Source: an uncultured Psychrobacillus sp.
Lineage (GTDB): Bacteria > Bacillota > Bacilli > Bacillales_A > Planococcaceae
Length of the DNA stretch: 64,000 nt
Direction of reading: 5' to 3'
NCBI GenBank assembly: GCA_934234185.1
Contig: CAKQHO010000006.1
Coordinates: forward strand, 13,277 to 77,276
Every line of letters begins with the position of its first letter. Position 1 is the first letter of the stretch. Positions 35,413 to 44,587 of this stretch are shown piece by piece. The position numbers and the translations under genes were made by a program. Under the pieces are notes generated by a model. The model saw only the letters and a list, made by a program, of their open reading frames with translations, did not search any database and had not been told where the DNA came from.

Positions 35413-35763
35413 ATGGCGACTATATACAGCGACAAAGTTATTCTTGTAGAGGGGCGTTCGGATAAACTCCAGCTTTTAACACTGCTTGATGAACCAACAG
35501 AAATTATATGTACGAATGGGACGATATCAGATGTAAAACTCGAGGAGCTCCTTAGCCCTTATGATGGGCTTCTGATTTATGCATTCCTGGATGCCGATAA
35601 ATCGGGAGAACAGATTAGATCAATAGTTCGAAAAGAGTATCCAGAGGCAATTCATCTCTATACCAATCCCATGTATGGAGAAGTAGCGAATACACCAGCG
35701 AAGGTTTTGGCATCTATTTTGAAACGTGTTAATATAAAGGTGAAAAAAGAATTTTTAGCATAG
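35413..35763 (+). CDS. yusF: Toprim-domain protein YusF
   Basis: 116 residues forming little more than a Toprim domain: VILVEGRSDKLQLL holds the conserved glutamate and LLIYAFLDADKSGEQIR the D-x-D pair that binds metal in primases, topoisomerases and OLD-type nucleases. As a free-standing small Toprim (the M5-like group), it may act on RNA or nucleotides; this is unproven. GGGAGAG lies upstream of the ATG, and yusE follows after 12 bases. Confidence 0.85.
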   Translation: MATIYSDKVILVEGRSDKLQLLTLLDEPTEIICTNGTISDVKLEELLSPYDGLLIYAFLDADKSGEQIRSIVRKEYPEAIHLYTNPMYGEVANTPAKVLASILKRVNIKVKKEFLA

Positions 35764-35775
35764 GAAGATGCCGAT

Positions 35776-36090
35776 ATGAATGAGTGGACACGTACAGAAT
35801 GGGAAGACCATAAAAAACAATCAGCTATTTCTCTATTCTATATTTATACTCCAATGTGTGGAACCTGTCAGGTAGCACACAAGATGATGGAGGTTGTTCA
35901 GGAGTTAGTAGATTATCCTCTTGGGCAAGCCAATATTAATTTTATTCAGGATGTAGCGAAGGATTATGAAATAGAAAGTGTTCCTTGTCTACTAATCTCT
36001 AAAAATGGAGAAGTTCATAAGAAAGTTTATGCTTTTCAATCTGTTCCCTATTTAATAGAGGTTATAAAAAATATTGACTCAGAAAAATGA
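35776..36090 (+). CDS. yusE: Thioredoxin-like protein YusE
   Basis: 104 residues with a thioredoxin fold and active site C-G-T-C in YTPMCGTCQVAHKMM (about residues 28-31), with the cis-proline block ESVPCLLIS. An extra cysteine follows the cis-proline, which is unusual for thioredoxins. It is cotranscribed with yusF, 12 bases away. Its 3' end overlaps the promoter of the S-box leader. Confidence 0.85.
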   Translation: MNEWTRTEWEDHKKQSAISLFYIYTPMCGTCQVAHKMMEVVQELVDYPLGQANINFIQDVAKDYEIESVPCLLISKNGEVHKKVYAFQSVPYLIEVIKNIDSEK

Positions 36091-36102
36091 ATATGATAGT
36101 AT
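36074..36102 (+). promoter_or_regulatory. Predicted sigma-A promoter of the met leader
   Basis: TTGACT and TAGTAT are separated by 17 bases. The pair lies across the yusE stop and about 32 bases before the first conserved S-box helix. Confidence 0.6.
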
Positions 36103-36133
36103 GTGTTGTATTGTTTTTTAATTAAATACTATA

Positions 36134-36300
36134 ACTCTTATTAAGAGAGGTGGAGGGATTGTGCCCTATGAAGCCCGGCAACCGTCATGAAAAATGAAAT
36201 GGTGCCAAGTCACACAAAGCGTAGCTTTGGGAAATGAGAGAATGGATGAAAGTTATGATTGTAACTACACCCCTTCTGCTCTTTTGCAGAGGGGTTTTTT
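36134..36300 (+). ncRNA. SAM-I (S-box) riboswitch
   Basis: The leader carries the S-box signature: CTTATTAAGAGAGGTGGAGG, then CCCTATGAAGCCCGGCAACC with only small differences from consensus, a variable helix, and the GGTGCCAA block. It ends in a strong terminator at 36270-36300 (CCCCTTCTGC pairing with GCAGAGGGG, then TTTTTT). When S-adenosylmethionine binds, transcription of the downstream metNPQ importer should stop. Confidence is high because several helices and the terminator all fit. Confidence 0.95.
36270..36300 (+). terminator. Expression-platform terminator of the S-box
   Basis: CCCCTTCTGC / GCAGAGGGG stem with a short loop and TTTTTT, the regulated terminator of the riboswitch. Confidence 0.85.
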
Positions 36301-36409
36301 GATAGAATGGAAAGTATTTCGATGTCATAAATCTGGTGTAAATGATATTTTTATGTCTAGCACCAGTGTCCTGCCAGAGGTCGGATTAATAATGATCGCA
36401 GTCTGAGGA

Positions 36410-36478
36410 TTTGTCTCCTTGCTGTTCCCCGTTTGCTTCACAGGGCAGACATCGGTACTTGTGCTCTTCTTAAAGAAA
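36410..36478. repeat. Dispersed intergenic repeat, copy 5 (degenerate)
   Basis: CCCCGTTTGCTTCACAGGGC and GGTACTTGTGCTCTTCTT match the family core. It sits between the S-box terminator and metN, so it is part of the leader of the met transcript. The rest of 36301-36493 holds nothing recognised. Confidence 0.5.
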
Positions 36479-36493
36479 GGTGGATAGATTTAC

Positions 36494-37519
36494 ATGATAA
36501 GTTTAAAGAAGGTTTCCAAAAAGTTTGTCACAAAAAATGGAGAGATTGTGGCAGTAGATAATGTAAATCTTGAAATAAAGTCAGGTGAAATTTTCGGGAT
36601 TATTGGATACAGTGGTGCAGGAAAAAGTACCATGATTCGTTTGCTGAATGGTTTAGAGAAGCCATCAGATGGTCAAATTGTTGTGAACAACCAAGAGATA
36701 ACTTCTATTGGAGAGGACAAGCTTAGAGGCTTTCGCCAAAAGGTAAGTATGATATTCCAACATTTTAACCTTCTTTGGTCTAGAACAGTTTCGGAGAATA
36801 TCGCATTTCCATTAGAAATTGCTGGAGTTCCAAAGGATAAAAGAGTTGAGCGTGTAAATGAACTTTTAAAGTTAGTAGGATTAGAGGGTCGTGGGAACTC
36901 TTATCCATCTCAACTATCTGGGGGACAAAAGCAGCGTGTCGGCATTGCCAGGGCACTTGCTAACGGTCCAGAAGTATTGCTTTGTGACGAAGCAACTTCA
37001 GCTCTTGACCCGGAAACTACAGAATCTATATTGGATTTATTGGTTGATATAAATGACAAGCTAGGTCTTACCATTGTGTTAATTACCCATGAAATGCAGG
37101 TTATCCAAAAAATCTGTAATCGTGTTGCGGTAATGGAAAACGGTAAGATTGTAGAAATTGGTGATGTACTAGAGGTGTTTCAGAAGCCTAAGGAGGCAAT
37201 TACGAAGCGATTTGTTTCGCAGGTATCTGATACCAACCATTCGACTCAAACGATACGTAATTTGAGGGGGCTCTATCCAAATGGCATGCTAGTGAAGCTG
37301 GTATTTGTCGGGGAGCAAACAGAGCAGCCGATTTTGTCGAGACTCATTAAACAAATGGATTTAGAAGTAAATATTGTGCAAGGAAATATTTCTCATACAA
37401 AAGGCGGAGCATTTGGTACGCTTATTCTTCAATTAGAAGGGAAAAAGCAGGCTATTGACGAAGCAATCAATTTTATCCATGCACAAGAGATTCATACGGA
37501 GGTGATCAATAATGATTGA
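36494..37519 (+). CDS. metN: Methionine ABC importer ATP-binding protein MetN
   Basis: 341 residues. Walker A GYSGAGKST (about 37-45), Q-loop FQHFNLL, signature LSGGQKQR, Walker B LLCDEATSALD and H-loop ITHEM are all intact. A C-terminal NIL ligand-binding domain (about 262-340) lets internal methionine inhibit the transporter. It powers MetP-MetQ uptake of methionine. It overlaps metP by 8 bases and lies under S-box control. Confidence 0.94.
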   Translation: MISLKKVSKKFVTKNGEIVAVDNVNLEIKSGEIFGIIGYSGAGKSTMIRLLNGLEKPSDGQIVVNNQEITSIGEDKLRGFRQKVSMIFQHFNLLWSRTVSENIAFPLEIAGVPKDKRVERVNELLKLVGLEGRGNSYPSQLSGGQKQRVGIARALANGPEVLLCDEATSALDPETTESILDLLVDINDKLGLTIVLITHEMQVIQKICNRVAVMENGKIVEIGDVLEVFQKPKEAITKRFVSQVSDTNHSTQTIRNLRGLYPNGMLVKLVFVGEQTEQPILSRLIKQMDLEVNIVQGNISHTKGGAFGTLILQLEGKKQAIDEAINFIHAQEIHTEVINND

Positions 37520-38180
37520 AGAATTACTTCCGAATGTTGATTGGCCTGAAATGTGGGAGGCGACTTTAGAGACGATATACATGACTGCAGTGTCAACATT
37601 ACTTACCGCTATTTTCGGTTTAGCATTAGGGTTACTTTTATTCTTAACTAGTCCGCATCAGGCTTGGGCAAATAAGCTGGCTAATTGGTTGACGGGAGCA
37701 GTGGTAAACATTTTCCGCTCTATTCCTTTCATTATTTTAATCATTCTCTTAATTCCTTTCACAACATTTTTAGTTGGAACGATGAGAGGGCCAAACGCCG
37801 CATTTCCTGCTTTGGTTATTGGTGCTGCACCATTCTATGCTCGTTTAGTGTTAATAGCTTTAAGAGAGATTGATAAAGGAGTATTAGAAGCCGCAAAGTC
37901 GATGGGAGCAAAAACCTCCACAATTATCTGGAAGGTACTTCTTCCTGAATCGATGCCAGCACTAGTTTCTGGTATTACCGTTACTGCGATTGCCTTAGTA
38001 GGATACACTGCCATGGCAGGAATAATTGGTGCTGGAGGACTTGGAACATTAGCCTTTCAGGACGGTTTTCAAAGAAGTAGGGGAGACGTTACGTTTGTAG
38101 CCACCATTCTTATTCTTATAGTAGTCTTCATCATTCAGTGGATCGGAGATTTATTTACAGGAAAAATTGATAAACGATAA
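37512..38180 (+). CDS. metP: Methionine ABC importer permease MetP (MetI)
   Basis: 222 residues with five transmembrane helices and the EAA motif EAAKSMGAKTSTIIWKVLLP (about 120-139), where the ATPase docks. GGAGGTG lies before the ATG, inside the end of metN. It forms the membrane channel of the D/L-methionine importer. Confidence 0.93.
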   Translation: MIEELLPNVDWPEMWEATLETIYMTAVSTLLTAIFGLALGLLLFLTSPHQAWANKLANWLTGAVVNIFRSIPFIILIILLIPFTTFLVGTMRGPNAAFPALVIGAAPFYARLVLIALREIDKGVLEAAKSMGAKTSTIIWKVLLPESMPALVSGITVTAIALVGYTAMAGIIGAGGLGTLAFQDGFQRSRGDVTFVATILILIVVFIIQWIGDLFTGKIDKR

Positions 38181-38194
38181 AGGGAGAGAGACAC

Positions 38195-39001
38195 ATGAAA
38201 AAATTATTAGCAGGTTTATTATTAACAGCAAGCGTAGTTGGTTTAGCGGCTTGTGGAGATGACGATAGTGACAAGTTAGTGGTAGGAGCTTCTAACGTTC
38301 CTCACGCAATCATTCTGGAAGAAGTGAAACCTATACTAGAAGAACAAGGGATTGAACTTCAAATTGAGACGTATCAAGACTATATTTTACCGAATAAGGA
38401 TTTAGAGAATGGTGACTTAGATGCAAACTACTTTCAACATGCACCATACCTAGCATCGCAGATGGCAGATCATGGCTATGATTTTGTTAACGCCGGTGAT
38501 ATTCATATCGAGCCAATCGGTCTTTATTCAAAGAAATACAACTCTGTTGATGAGCTTCCGGATGGAGCGACTATTCTAATTAGTAATTCTGTTGCAGACC
38601 ATGGTAGAATTCTAGCTATGCTTGAAGCTGAAGGACTAATCACTTTAGCAGAGGGTGTTGAGCGTACAACTGCTGAAGTGTCTGATATTGTTGATAACCC
38701 GAAAAATCTTCAATTCGATGCAAACTATGAATCAGCATTAATGGTTCAGTTGTATGAAAATGAAGAGGGAGACGCTGTTTTAATAAACTCCAACTATGCA
38801 ATTGATGCTGGCTTGAATCCATTGGAGGATTCGATTGCGATAGAAGAAACAGATTCTCCTTATGTAAATATTATTGCAGTAAATGCTGGTGACGAAAATG
38901 ACGAGCGCATCAAAGCTCTAGTAGATGCATTGCTGTCAAAAGAAATTCAAGACTTCATCCTGAATGAATGGGGTGGCTCGGTAGTACCTGTTGAAAAATA
39001 A
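38195..39001 (+). CDS. metQ: Methionine-binding lipoprotein MetQ
   Basis: 268 residues. A lipoprotein signal peptide ends in the lipobox LAAC with the lipidated cysteine at residue 20. The NLPA-family body includes DANYFQHAPYL and NSNYAIDAGLNP, typical of methionine-binding MetQ. It is anchored to the outer face of the membrane and delivers methionine to MetP. AGGGAGAG precedes the ATG. It is last in the operon. Confidence 0.93.
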   Translation: MKKLLAGLLLTASVVGLAACGDDDSDKLVVGASNVPHAIILEEVKPILEEQGIELQIETYQDYILPNKDLENGDLDANYFQHAPYLASQMADHGYDFVNAGDIHIEPIGLYSKKYNSVDELPDGATILISNSVADHGRILAMLEAEGLITLAEGVERTTAEVSDIVDNPKNLQFDANYESALMVQLYENEEGDAVLINSNYAIDAGLNPLEDSIAIEETDSPYVNIIAVNAGDENDERIKALVDALLSKEIQDFILNEWGGSVVPVEK

Positions 39002-39021
39002 AAAGTAAGTAAACCTTAGGG

Positions 39022-39085
39022 AAGAGGAAAAATTCCTCTTGAAAGAAAACGCTCACTGCATCTATTGTGCAGTGAGCGTTTTTTC
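39022..39085 (+). terminator. Terminator of the met operon
   Basis: A first small stem (AAGAGGAA/TTCCTCTT) is followed by a strong one, AACGCTCACTGCA with its complement at 39068-39080, ending in TTTTTT. Confidence 0.85.
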
Positions 39086-39119
39086 TTAAAAGATAAGAAA
39101 GTATATAATTTCTTAGGGA

Positions 39120-39189
39120 TATTGTCTAGCTTCAGCGCCTTGCCCCCACCATTTGCTTGTCGGGGCAAAACAGACACTTCATTTCTTAT
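39120..39189. repeat. Dispersed intergenic repeat, copy 6 (longest match)
   Basis: Begins ATTGTCTAGCTTCAGCGCC, then CCATTTGCTTGTCGGGGC and AAAACAGACACTT, running up to the stop codon of the minus-strand permease. It resembles an intergenic element I recall as common in Bacillus genomes; that recollection needs a search. Confidence 0.7.
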
Positions 39190-40491
39190 TTAATGAGGTA
39201 AGAATAGTAACTGGAATAAAAATAGGATAGCGAAGATATAAAGCATAATATGGACCTTTTTCGCTTCTCCTTTAACTATTTTTAAAATAGGGTAAACAAT
39301 AAATCCGAAAGCAATGCCTGTAGAAATACTAGAAGTCAAAGGCATGATCAGGATAATCAAGAAGGCAGGGAATGCTTCATCAAATTTATTCCATTCGATT
39401 TCTTTCACAGAGCCAATCATTAGGGCGCCAACAATTATTAATGTTGGTGAAGTGATTGCGGCTACTCCAGACAATGCAGCAACAAGTGGTCCAAAGAATG
39501 CTGCAACAATAAAAAGAATAGCAACAGTTAAGCTGGTTAAACCAGTACGGCCTCCAGCTGCAACACCAGAAGAAGATTCAACAAAAGCTGTAGTTGGGCT
39601 TGTTCCGAACATTGAGCCGACTGTGGTAGCAATAGAGTCCCCTAACATTGCCTGTCGGGCACGAGGGAGTTTATCATTTTTCATCAAGCCAGCCTGTTTA
39701 GCAACCCCGACCATTGTACCTGTCGTATCAAATAAAGTTACTAGAATAAAGGAGAAGACAATTCCGTATAATCCATAAGAAATAACCTGACCAATCGCCT
39801 CTATTGGATTCCAAACTAAAATTCCTTCTGGAAGATGGGGAAGTGCTACTACTTTATCTATTTCCAATTGTCCTGTAAGCATAGCTGTAATCCCGGTAAT
39901 TACCATACCAATAAATAATGCTCCGTTCATATTACGTACCATTAAAATTACTGTGACTAATAAGCCAAATAGGGTCAACATTACTCCCGGTGAAGTTAAA
40001 TCACCTAACATTACTAAGTTATCTTCACTTTGTACCACTACCTTTGACATACGTAACCCTAAAAATGCGATAAACAAACCAATTCCTGAAGTAATGGCAT
40101 GCTTTAGATTGGAGGGGATCGCAGTTATTAGTTTTTCCCGCAATGGTGTTAACGATAAAATAATAAAAATAATTCCCGCCACAAATACTGTAGCAAAGGC
40201 AGTAATATAATCCACTTTTCCATCGGAAGCTAGTACAACGGAGTAAGTGAAATAAGCATTTAATCCCATACCAGGTGCAATTGCTATTGGATAGTTGGCA
40301 CATAGAGCCATCCATAATGTTCCTATAACAGCAGAGATGATTGTCGCCATAAATACTTGGTCGAGCGGTACACCTGCTTCAGCCAAGATAATTGGGTTTA
40401 CCACTACAATATATACCATGGTTAGGAATGTGGTCATTCCTCCGATAAGCTCTGTCTTAACGTTAGTTCCATGCTCCTTCAAACGAAACAT
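39190..40491 (-). CDS. NCS2-family purine permease (PbuG/PbuO-like)
   Basis: 433 residues with 12-14 transmembrane segments and AzgA-branch motifs: GMTTFLTMVYIVVVNP near the start, APGMGLNAYFTY and GTSPTTAFVESSSGVAAGGRTG. These blocks distinguish the adenine/guanine/hypoxanthine group from the uracil/xanthine permeases. AGAAGG sits 7 bases before the ATG at 40491, preferred over an upstream start. Two weak PurR-box-like sites lie upstream. Confidence 0.88.
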   Translation of the reverse strand: MFRLKEHGTNVKTELIGGMTTFLTMVYIVVVNPIILAEAGVPLDQVFMATIISAVIGTLWMALCANYPIAIAPGMGLNAYFTYSVVLASDGKVDYITAFATVFVAGIIFIILSLTPLREKLITAIPSNLKHAITSGIGLFIAFLGLRMSKVVVQSEDNLVMLGDLTSPGVMLTLFGLLVTVILMVRNMNGALFIGMVITGITAMLTGQLEIDKVVALPHLPEGILVWNPIEAIGQVISYGLYGIVFSFILVTLFDTTGTMVGVAKQAGLMKNDKLPRARQAMLGDSIATTVGSMFGTSPTTAFVESSSGVAAGGRTGLTSLTVAILFIVAAFFGPLVAALSGVAAITSPTLIIVGALMIGSVKEIEWNKFDEAFPAFLIILIMPLTSSISTGIAFGFIVYPILKIVKGEAKKVHIMLYIFAILFLFQLLFLPH

Positions 40492-40509
40492 ATAATTACC
40501 TTCTTCCTT

Positions 40510-40552
40510 AAACACGAACGATTTAAACAACATTTTACATATTATTCGTTTT
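40510..40552 (-). promoter_or_regulatory. Weak PurR-box-like pair upstream of the purine permease
   Basis: CGAAC at 40515-40519 and the oppositely oriented ATTCG at 40544-40548 are about 24 bases apart, near the spacing expected for two inverted PurR boxes. Both deviate from AWWWCCGAACWWT. No purine riboswitch fold is seen. Confidence 0.3.
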
Positions 40553-40736
40553 TGAGAAAAATTTCAACCCTTTTTCATAAAGTTATATAACTTAAAATTT
40601 ATTGAGGTATATATAAAATTAAGTTAACCGAAACTACACCTCATTTATACTATAAAAGTTTTTCAAAAAAATAGGTTTAGCCTCAATAAAAAAGGGTAGT
40701 TGTATACTGAAAGAAAAAAATGGAAAGGAATGATTC

Positions 40737-40928
40737 ATTATCAGTACAGAAGGATTGCCTTACACACAGCAAATGGACAACGCATTTAGAGGAGTGCATG
40801 GCTTCGGGTACCATGAGCTAAGAAATAGTCAAGAACTAAGAATGAAGGTTGAACAAAGAAGACAAGAAGATCATGAAAAGAGTATGCAAATAGTTGCTAA
40901 AATAGATGCTCAAGCTTTTAGAGGCTAA
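40737..40928 (+). CDS. Small charged protein of about 63 residues, non-ATG start
   Basis: A frame following an in-frame stop at 40731 encodes a basic/acidic helical protein (HELRNSQELRMKVEQRRQ in the middle). It ends just before a strong terminator. No ATG, GTG or TTG is well placed: AAAGGAA at 40725 is 6 bases before ATT (40737) and 9 before ATC (40740), while the TTG at 40755 has no usable site. I recognise no family. The terminator and the charge pattern support a real gene. Confidence 0.5.
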   Translation: MISTEGLPYTQQMDNAFRGVHGFGYHELRNSQELRMKVEQRRQEDHEKSMQIVAKIDAQAFRG

Positions 40929-40942
40929 TATATTTATGAAGG

Positions 40943-40977
40943 AGTCCGGGAATGAATAATTTCCCGGACTTTTTTAA
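40943..40977 (+). terminator. Terminator after the small protein gene
   Basis: AGTCCGGGAA pairs with TTCCCGGACT around an ATGAATAAT loop and is followed by TTTTTT. Confidence 0.85.
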
Positions 40978-41161
40978 ACAGTGCAAGCGCGTACGATTTC
41001 CTTACTTTTCACTAGGATAATAGTGAAATCTATTCTCAATTAGATACTCCTTATTGAAAATGTTAAGAATATGAAGTTAGCAAAGAGATTAGGTTATTTT
41101 ACATAAGAAAGCAAGAAAGCTATTTGTTTTACATAATCCTACAGAAACTAATCCAAAAGAA

Positions 41162-41190
41162 TTGCAAGGCATCTCTGTTTGCGTTAAGAT
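41162..41190 (+). promoter_or_regulatory. Predicted sigma-A promoter of the suf operon
   Basis: TTGCAA and TAAGAT with a 17-base spacer, 60 bases before the sufC start. The stretch 40978-41160 between the previous terminator and this promoter holds a small hairpin (TTTCACTA/TAGTGAAA near 41006-41027) and nothing else I can name. Confidence 0.6.
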
Positions 41191-41249
41191 TAGAATGATA
41201 ATAAATTAGAATGGTTTCACATTCATAGTTAATTAATGGAGGTTATTAA

Positions 41250-42029
41250 ATGTCGACTTTAGTTATTAAAGATTTACACGTTTCTATCGACGGTAAAGAA
41301 ATCTTAAAAGGTGTTAATTTAACAATTAATACAAATGAAATCCATGCTGTAATGGGTCCAAACGGTACTGGTAAGTCAACTTTGGCTTCAGCAATCATGG
41401 GTCATCCTAAATATGAAGTAACATCAGGGTCAGTTACTCTTGATGGCGAAGATGTTTTAGAGATGGAAGTGGATGAGCGCGCTCAAGCAGGTCTATTCCT
41501 TGCTATGCAATATCCAAGTGAAATCACTGGTGTTACAAATGCAGATTTCCTACGTTCAGCAATCAATGCTCGTCGTGAAGAAGGCGATGAAATTTCTCTA
41601 ATGAAATTTATCCGTGAATTAGACAGCAAAATGGAATTCTTAGAAATGGATACTGATATGGCTCAGCGTTACTTAAATGAAGGATTCTCTGGTGGGGAAA
41701 AGAAACGTAACGAAATTCTTCAATTAATGATGCTTCAACCAAAATTTGCAATTCTTGATGAGATTGACTCTGGTCTAGATATCGATGCTCTAAAAGTTGT
41801 TTCTAAAGGAATTAACGAAATGCGTGGAGAAGGCTTTGGTAGCTTGATCATCACTCACTATCAACGTCTACTTAACTACATTACTCCTGACCATGTTCAC
41901 GTAATGATGCAAGGTCGCGTTGTAAAATCCGGTGGTCCTGAGCTTGCTCAAAAACTAGAAGCTAATGGCTATGACTGGATTAAAGAAGAGTTAGGCATCG
42001 AAGACGAGACAGTTGGACAAGAAGCATAA
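41250..42029 (+). CDS. sufC: Fe-S cluster assembly ATPase SufC
   Basis: 259 residues of the ABC ATPase fold: Walker A GPNGTGKST (about 36-44), signature FSGGEKKRNEILQ, Walker B AILDEIDSGLD and the H-loop ITHYQRLL. SufC pairs with SufB and SufD in the cytoplasm and drives the conformational change needed to build Fe-S clusters. The operon order sufC-D-S-U-B is the Firmicutes type. GGAGG precedes the ATG. Confidence 0.96.
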   Translation: MSTLVIKDLHVSIDGKEILKGVNLTINTNEIHAVMGPNGTGKSTLASAIMGHPKYEVTSGSVTLDGEDVLEMEVDERAQAGLFLAMQYPSEITGVTNADFLRSAINARREEGDEISLMKFIRELDSKMEFLEMDTDMAQRYLNEGFSGGEKKRNEILQLMMLQPKFAILDEIDSGLDIDALKVVSKGINEMRGEGFGSLIITHYQRLLNYITPDHVHVMMQGRVVKSGGPELAQKLEANGYDWIKEELGIEDETVGQEA

Positions 42030-42047
42030 GAAAGGGGACGCATACAA

Positions 42048-43355
42048 ATGACGGTTGAAACAAAATTGGCATTAACCGAACAGGATATCCGCTCCTTTTC
42101 AGAGGGTAAACAAGAACCAAGCTGGATGACAGAGCTTCGTCTGAAAGCATTCGGTCAGTTGGAAACTCTTCCAATGCCAAAACCAGATAAAACAAAAATT
42201 GATAAATGGAACTTTTTAGAGTTCCCAGCACACTCTGTAGAAAGCGTTGCATTTGCTTCCTTGGATGAACTTCCTAAAGAAGTACAAGCAATTGTGCATG
42301 CAGATGAGCAAAAAAATATTTATATTCAACGTAATAACACACCAGCTTATGTTGCTCTATCTGAGGAGTTAAAGGCTAAGGGTGTTATTCTTACAGATAT
42401 CCACACTGCTGCTCGTGAGCATGGGGAACTTGTTCAAAAGTATTTCATGACAGATGGTGTGAAAGTAAACGAGCATAAACTTACTGCTCTACACGCTGCG
42501 TTATTAAATGGAGGAGTATTTGTTTATGTTCCTAAAAACGTGGTAATTGAAGAACCAATTCAAGTAATTTATCTACATGACAATGACACTGCTTCTCTAT
42601 TCAACCATACTCTAATAGTTGCAGATGAGAATAGCTCTGTAGTTTATGTGGAAAACTATCTTTCTACAGTAGAAAAAACAAATGGCTTAGCAAATATTAT
42701 TTCAGAGGTAATTGTGAAGGATAATGCAAAGGTTACATTTGGTACAGTAGATGTTTTAGCGGAAGGATTCACAACGTATGTAAATCGCCGTGGTGTTACT
42801 AGCCGAGATGCAGTAATTGAATGGGCACTTGGTATGATGAACGATAGTGACACTATTTCTGAAAATGTTACTCACTTAGTTGGTGATAATTCAGAGGGTC
42901 ATGTAAAAATGGTAGTAGTAGGTCGTGGGAAACAAAAACAAAACTTCACTACTAAAGTAATTCATTGGGGTAAACATACAGAAGGACAAATCTTAAAGCA
43001 CGGTGTAATGAAAGATGAAGCATCATCTATATTCAACGGTATTGGTAAAATTGAATACGGTGCTACGAAAGCTAATGCCGAGCAAGAGTCACGTGTCCTT
43101 ATGTTAAGTGATAAAGCGCGTGGGGATGCTAACCCAATCTTATTGATCGACGAGGACGATGTGACTGCAGGACACGCTGCTTCAGTTGGACGAGTAGATC
43201 CACTTCAGTTGTATTATTTAATGAGCCGCGGTATTTCTAAACAAGAGGCAGAGCGTCTAGTTATTCACGGATTCCTAGCACCAGTAGTAAATGAACTACC
43301 AATCGAAGGCGTGAAGAAACAGCTGTCGGAGGTAATTGAAAGGAAAGTTCGCTAA
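42048..43355 (+). CDS. sufD: Fe-S cluster assembly protein SufD
   Basis: 435 residues with the right-handed beta-helix typical of SufB/SufD (about 130-400) and the C-terminal helical SufC-binding part (RGISKQEAERLVIHGFLAPV). It is the SufB paralogue that completes the SufBC2D scaffold. Its stop overlaps the sufS start by one base. Confidence 0.95.
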   Translation: MTVETKLALTEQDIRSFSEGKQEPSWMTELRLKAFGQLETLPMPKPDKTKIDKWNFLEFPAHSVESVAFASLDELPKEVQAIVHADEQKNIYIQRNNTPAYVALSEELKAKGVILTDIHTAAREHGELVQKYFMTDGVKVNEHKLTALHAALLNGGVFVYVPKNVVIEEPIQVIYLHDNDTASLFNHTLIVADENSSVVYVENYLSTVEKTNGLANIISEVIVKDNAKVTFGTVDVLAEGFTTYVNRRGVTSRDAVIEWALGMMNDSDTISENVTHLVGDNSEGHVKMVVVGRGKQKQNFTTKVIHWGKHTEGQILKHGVMKDEASSIFNGIGKIEYGATKANAEQESRVLMLSDKARGDANPILLIDEDDVTAGHAASVGRVDPLQLYYLMSRGISKQEAERLVIHGFLAPVVNELPIEGVKKQLSEVIERKVR

Positions 43356-44587
43356 TGATCGATATTAAAGAGATACGAAGCTATTTTCCCATCCTTAAAC
43401 AAGAAGTCAATGGTCACCCATTAGTATATCTTGATAGTGCTGCTACTTCTCAAAAGCCAGTTCAAGTAATTGATGCTTTAAGAAAGTACTATGAGTTTGA
43501 TAACTCGAATGTCCACCGCGGTGTGCATACACTCGGGAACCGTGCTACGGAAAGCTATGAAGGTGCTCGAGAAAACGTTCGTCGCTTTATCAATGCACAA
43601 AGTTCAAAGGAAATCATCTTTACTCGTGGTACGACTACTGGTATAAATACAGTTGCTCGCAGCTACGGTCTTGCTAATCTTCAAGAAGGTGATGAGATTG
43701 TCATTACCTATATGGAGCATCACTCCAATATCATTCCTTGGCAACAGCTTGCTAAAGAAACTGGAGCAACTCTTAAATATATCGACCTTGAAGAGGATGG
43801 TACTTTATCATTGGATAAGGTGCGTGCTACAATAACCGATAACACAAAAATAGTGTCTGTCGTATATGTATCTAATGTACTTGGAACAATGAATCCTATT
43901 AAAGAGATTACACAAATTGCTCATCAGCATGGTGCTGTAATGGTAGTAGATGGTGCTCAGGCTGCTCCTCATCTTAAGCTAGATGTTCAGGATCTCGATT
44001 GTGATTTCCTAGCATTCTCTGGACATAAGATGTGTGGACCGACTGGCATTGGAGTGCTTTACGGTAAACAAGCCTTACTTGAGAAAATGGAGCCAATAGA
44101 ATTTGGCGGTGAGATGATTGACTTTGTAGGCCTACAAGAGTCTACTTGGAAGGAACTACCTTGGAAATTTGAAGGTGGTACACCAATCATCGCAGGAGCC
44201 GTTGGTCTATCTGCTGCAATTGATTTCTTAGAGGAAATTGGACTAGAAGCAATTGAAAAGCATGAACAACAGTTGGCTGCTTATGCCATGGAAAAAATGT
44301 CTACAATTGAAGGTCTTACAATTTATGGTCCGCAGGATCCGAATGAAAGAGCTGGAATTGTTACATTTAATTTAGAGGAAGTACACCCTCACGATGTTGC
44401 AACAGTCCTAGATATGAATGGTATTGCTATTCGTGCAGGACATCACTGTGCACAGCCGCTGATGAAATGGTTGAAAGCAACAGCAACAGCAAGAGCAAGC
44501 TTCTATGTATATAATTCAGAGGAAGAAGTTGACTTGCTAGTCGCTGGCTTACGCACTGCAAAGGAGTATTTTGGAGATGTCTTCTAA
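43355..44587 (+). CDS. sufS: Cysteine desulfurase SufS
   Basis: 410 residues, class V aminotransferase fold. The pyridoxal-phosphate lysine lies in FSGHKMCGPTGIG. The catalytic persulfide cysteine lies in RAGHHCAQPLM, on the short loop characteristic of group II enzymes. It supplies sulfur from cysteine and is paired with SufU, encoded next. Confidence 0.95.
   Translation: MIDIKEIRSYFPILKQEVNGHPLVYLDSAATSQKPVQVIDALRKYYEFDNSNVHRGVHTLGNRATESYEGARENVRRFINAQSSKEIIFTRGTTTGINTVARSYGLANLQEGDEIVITYMEHHSNIIPWQQLAKETGATLKYIDLEEDGTLSLDKVRATITDNTKIVSVVYVSNVLGTMNPIKEITQIAHQHGAVMVVDGAQAAPHLKLDVQDLDCDFLAFSGHKMCGPTGIGVLYGKQALLEKMEPIEFGGEMIDFVGLQESTWKELPWKFEGGTPIIAGAVGLSAAIDFLEEIGLEAIEKHEQQLAAYAMEKMSTIEGLTIYGPQDPNERAGIVTFNLEEVHPHDVATVLDMNGIAIRAGHHCAQPLMKWLKATATARASFYVYNSEEEVDLLVAGLRTAKEYFGDVF

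Noticed and set aside
36194..36406. Plus-strand ORF in the met leader
   Set aside because: It lies across the S-box aptamer and its terminator and has no ribosome site.
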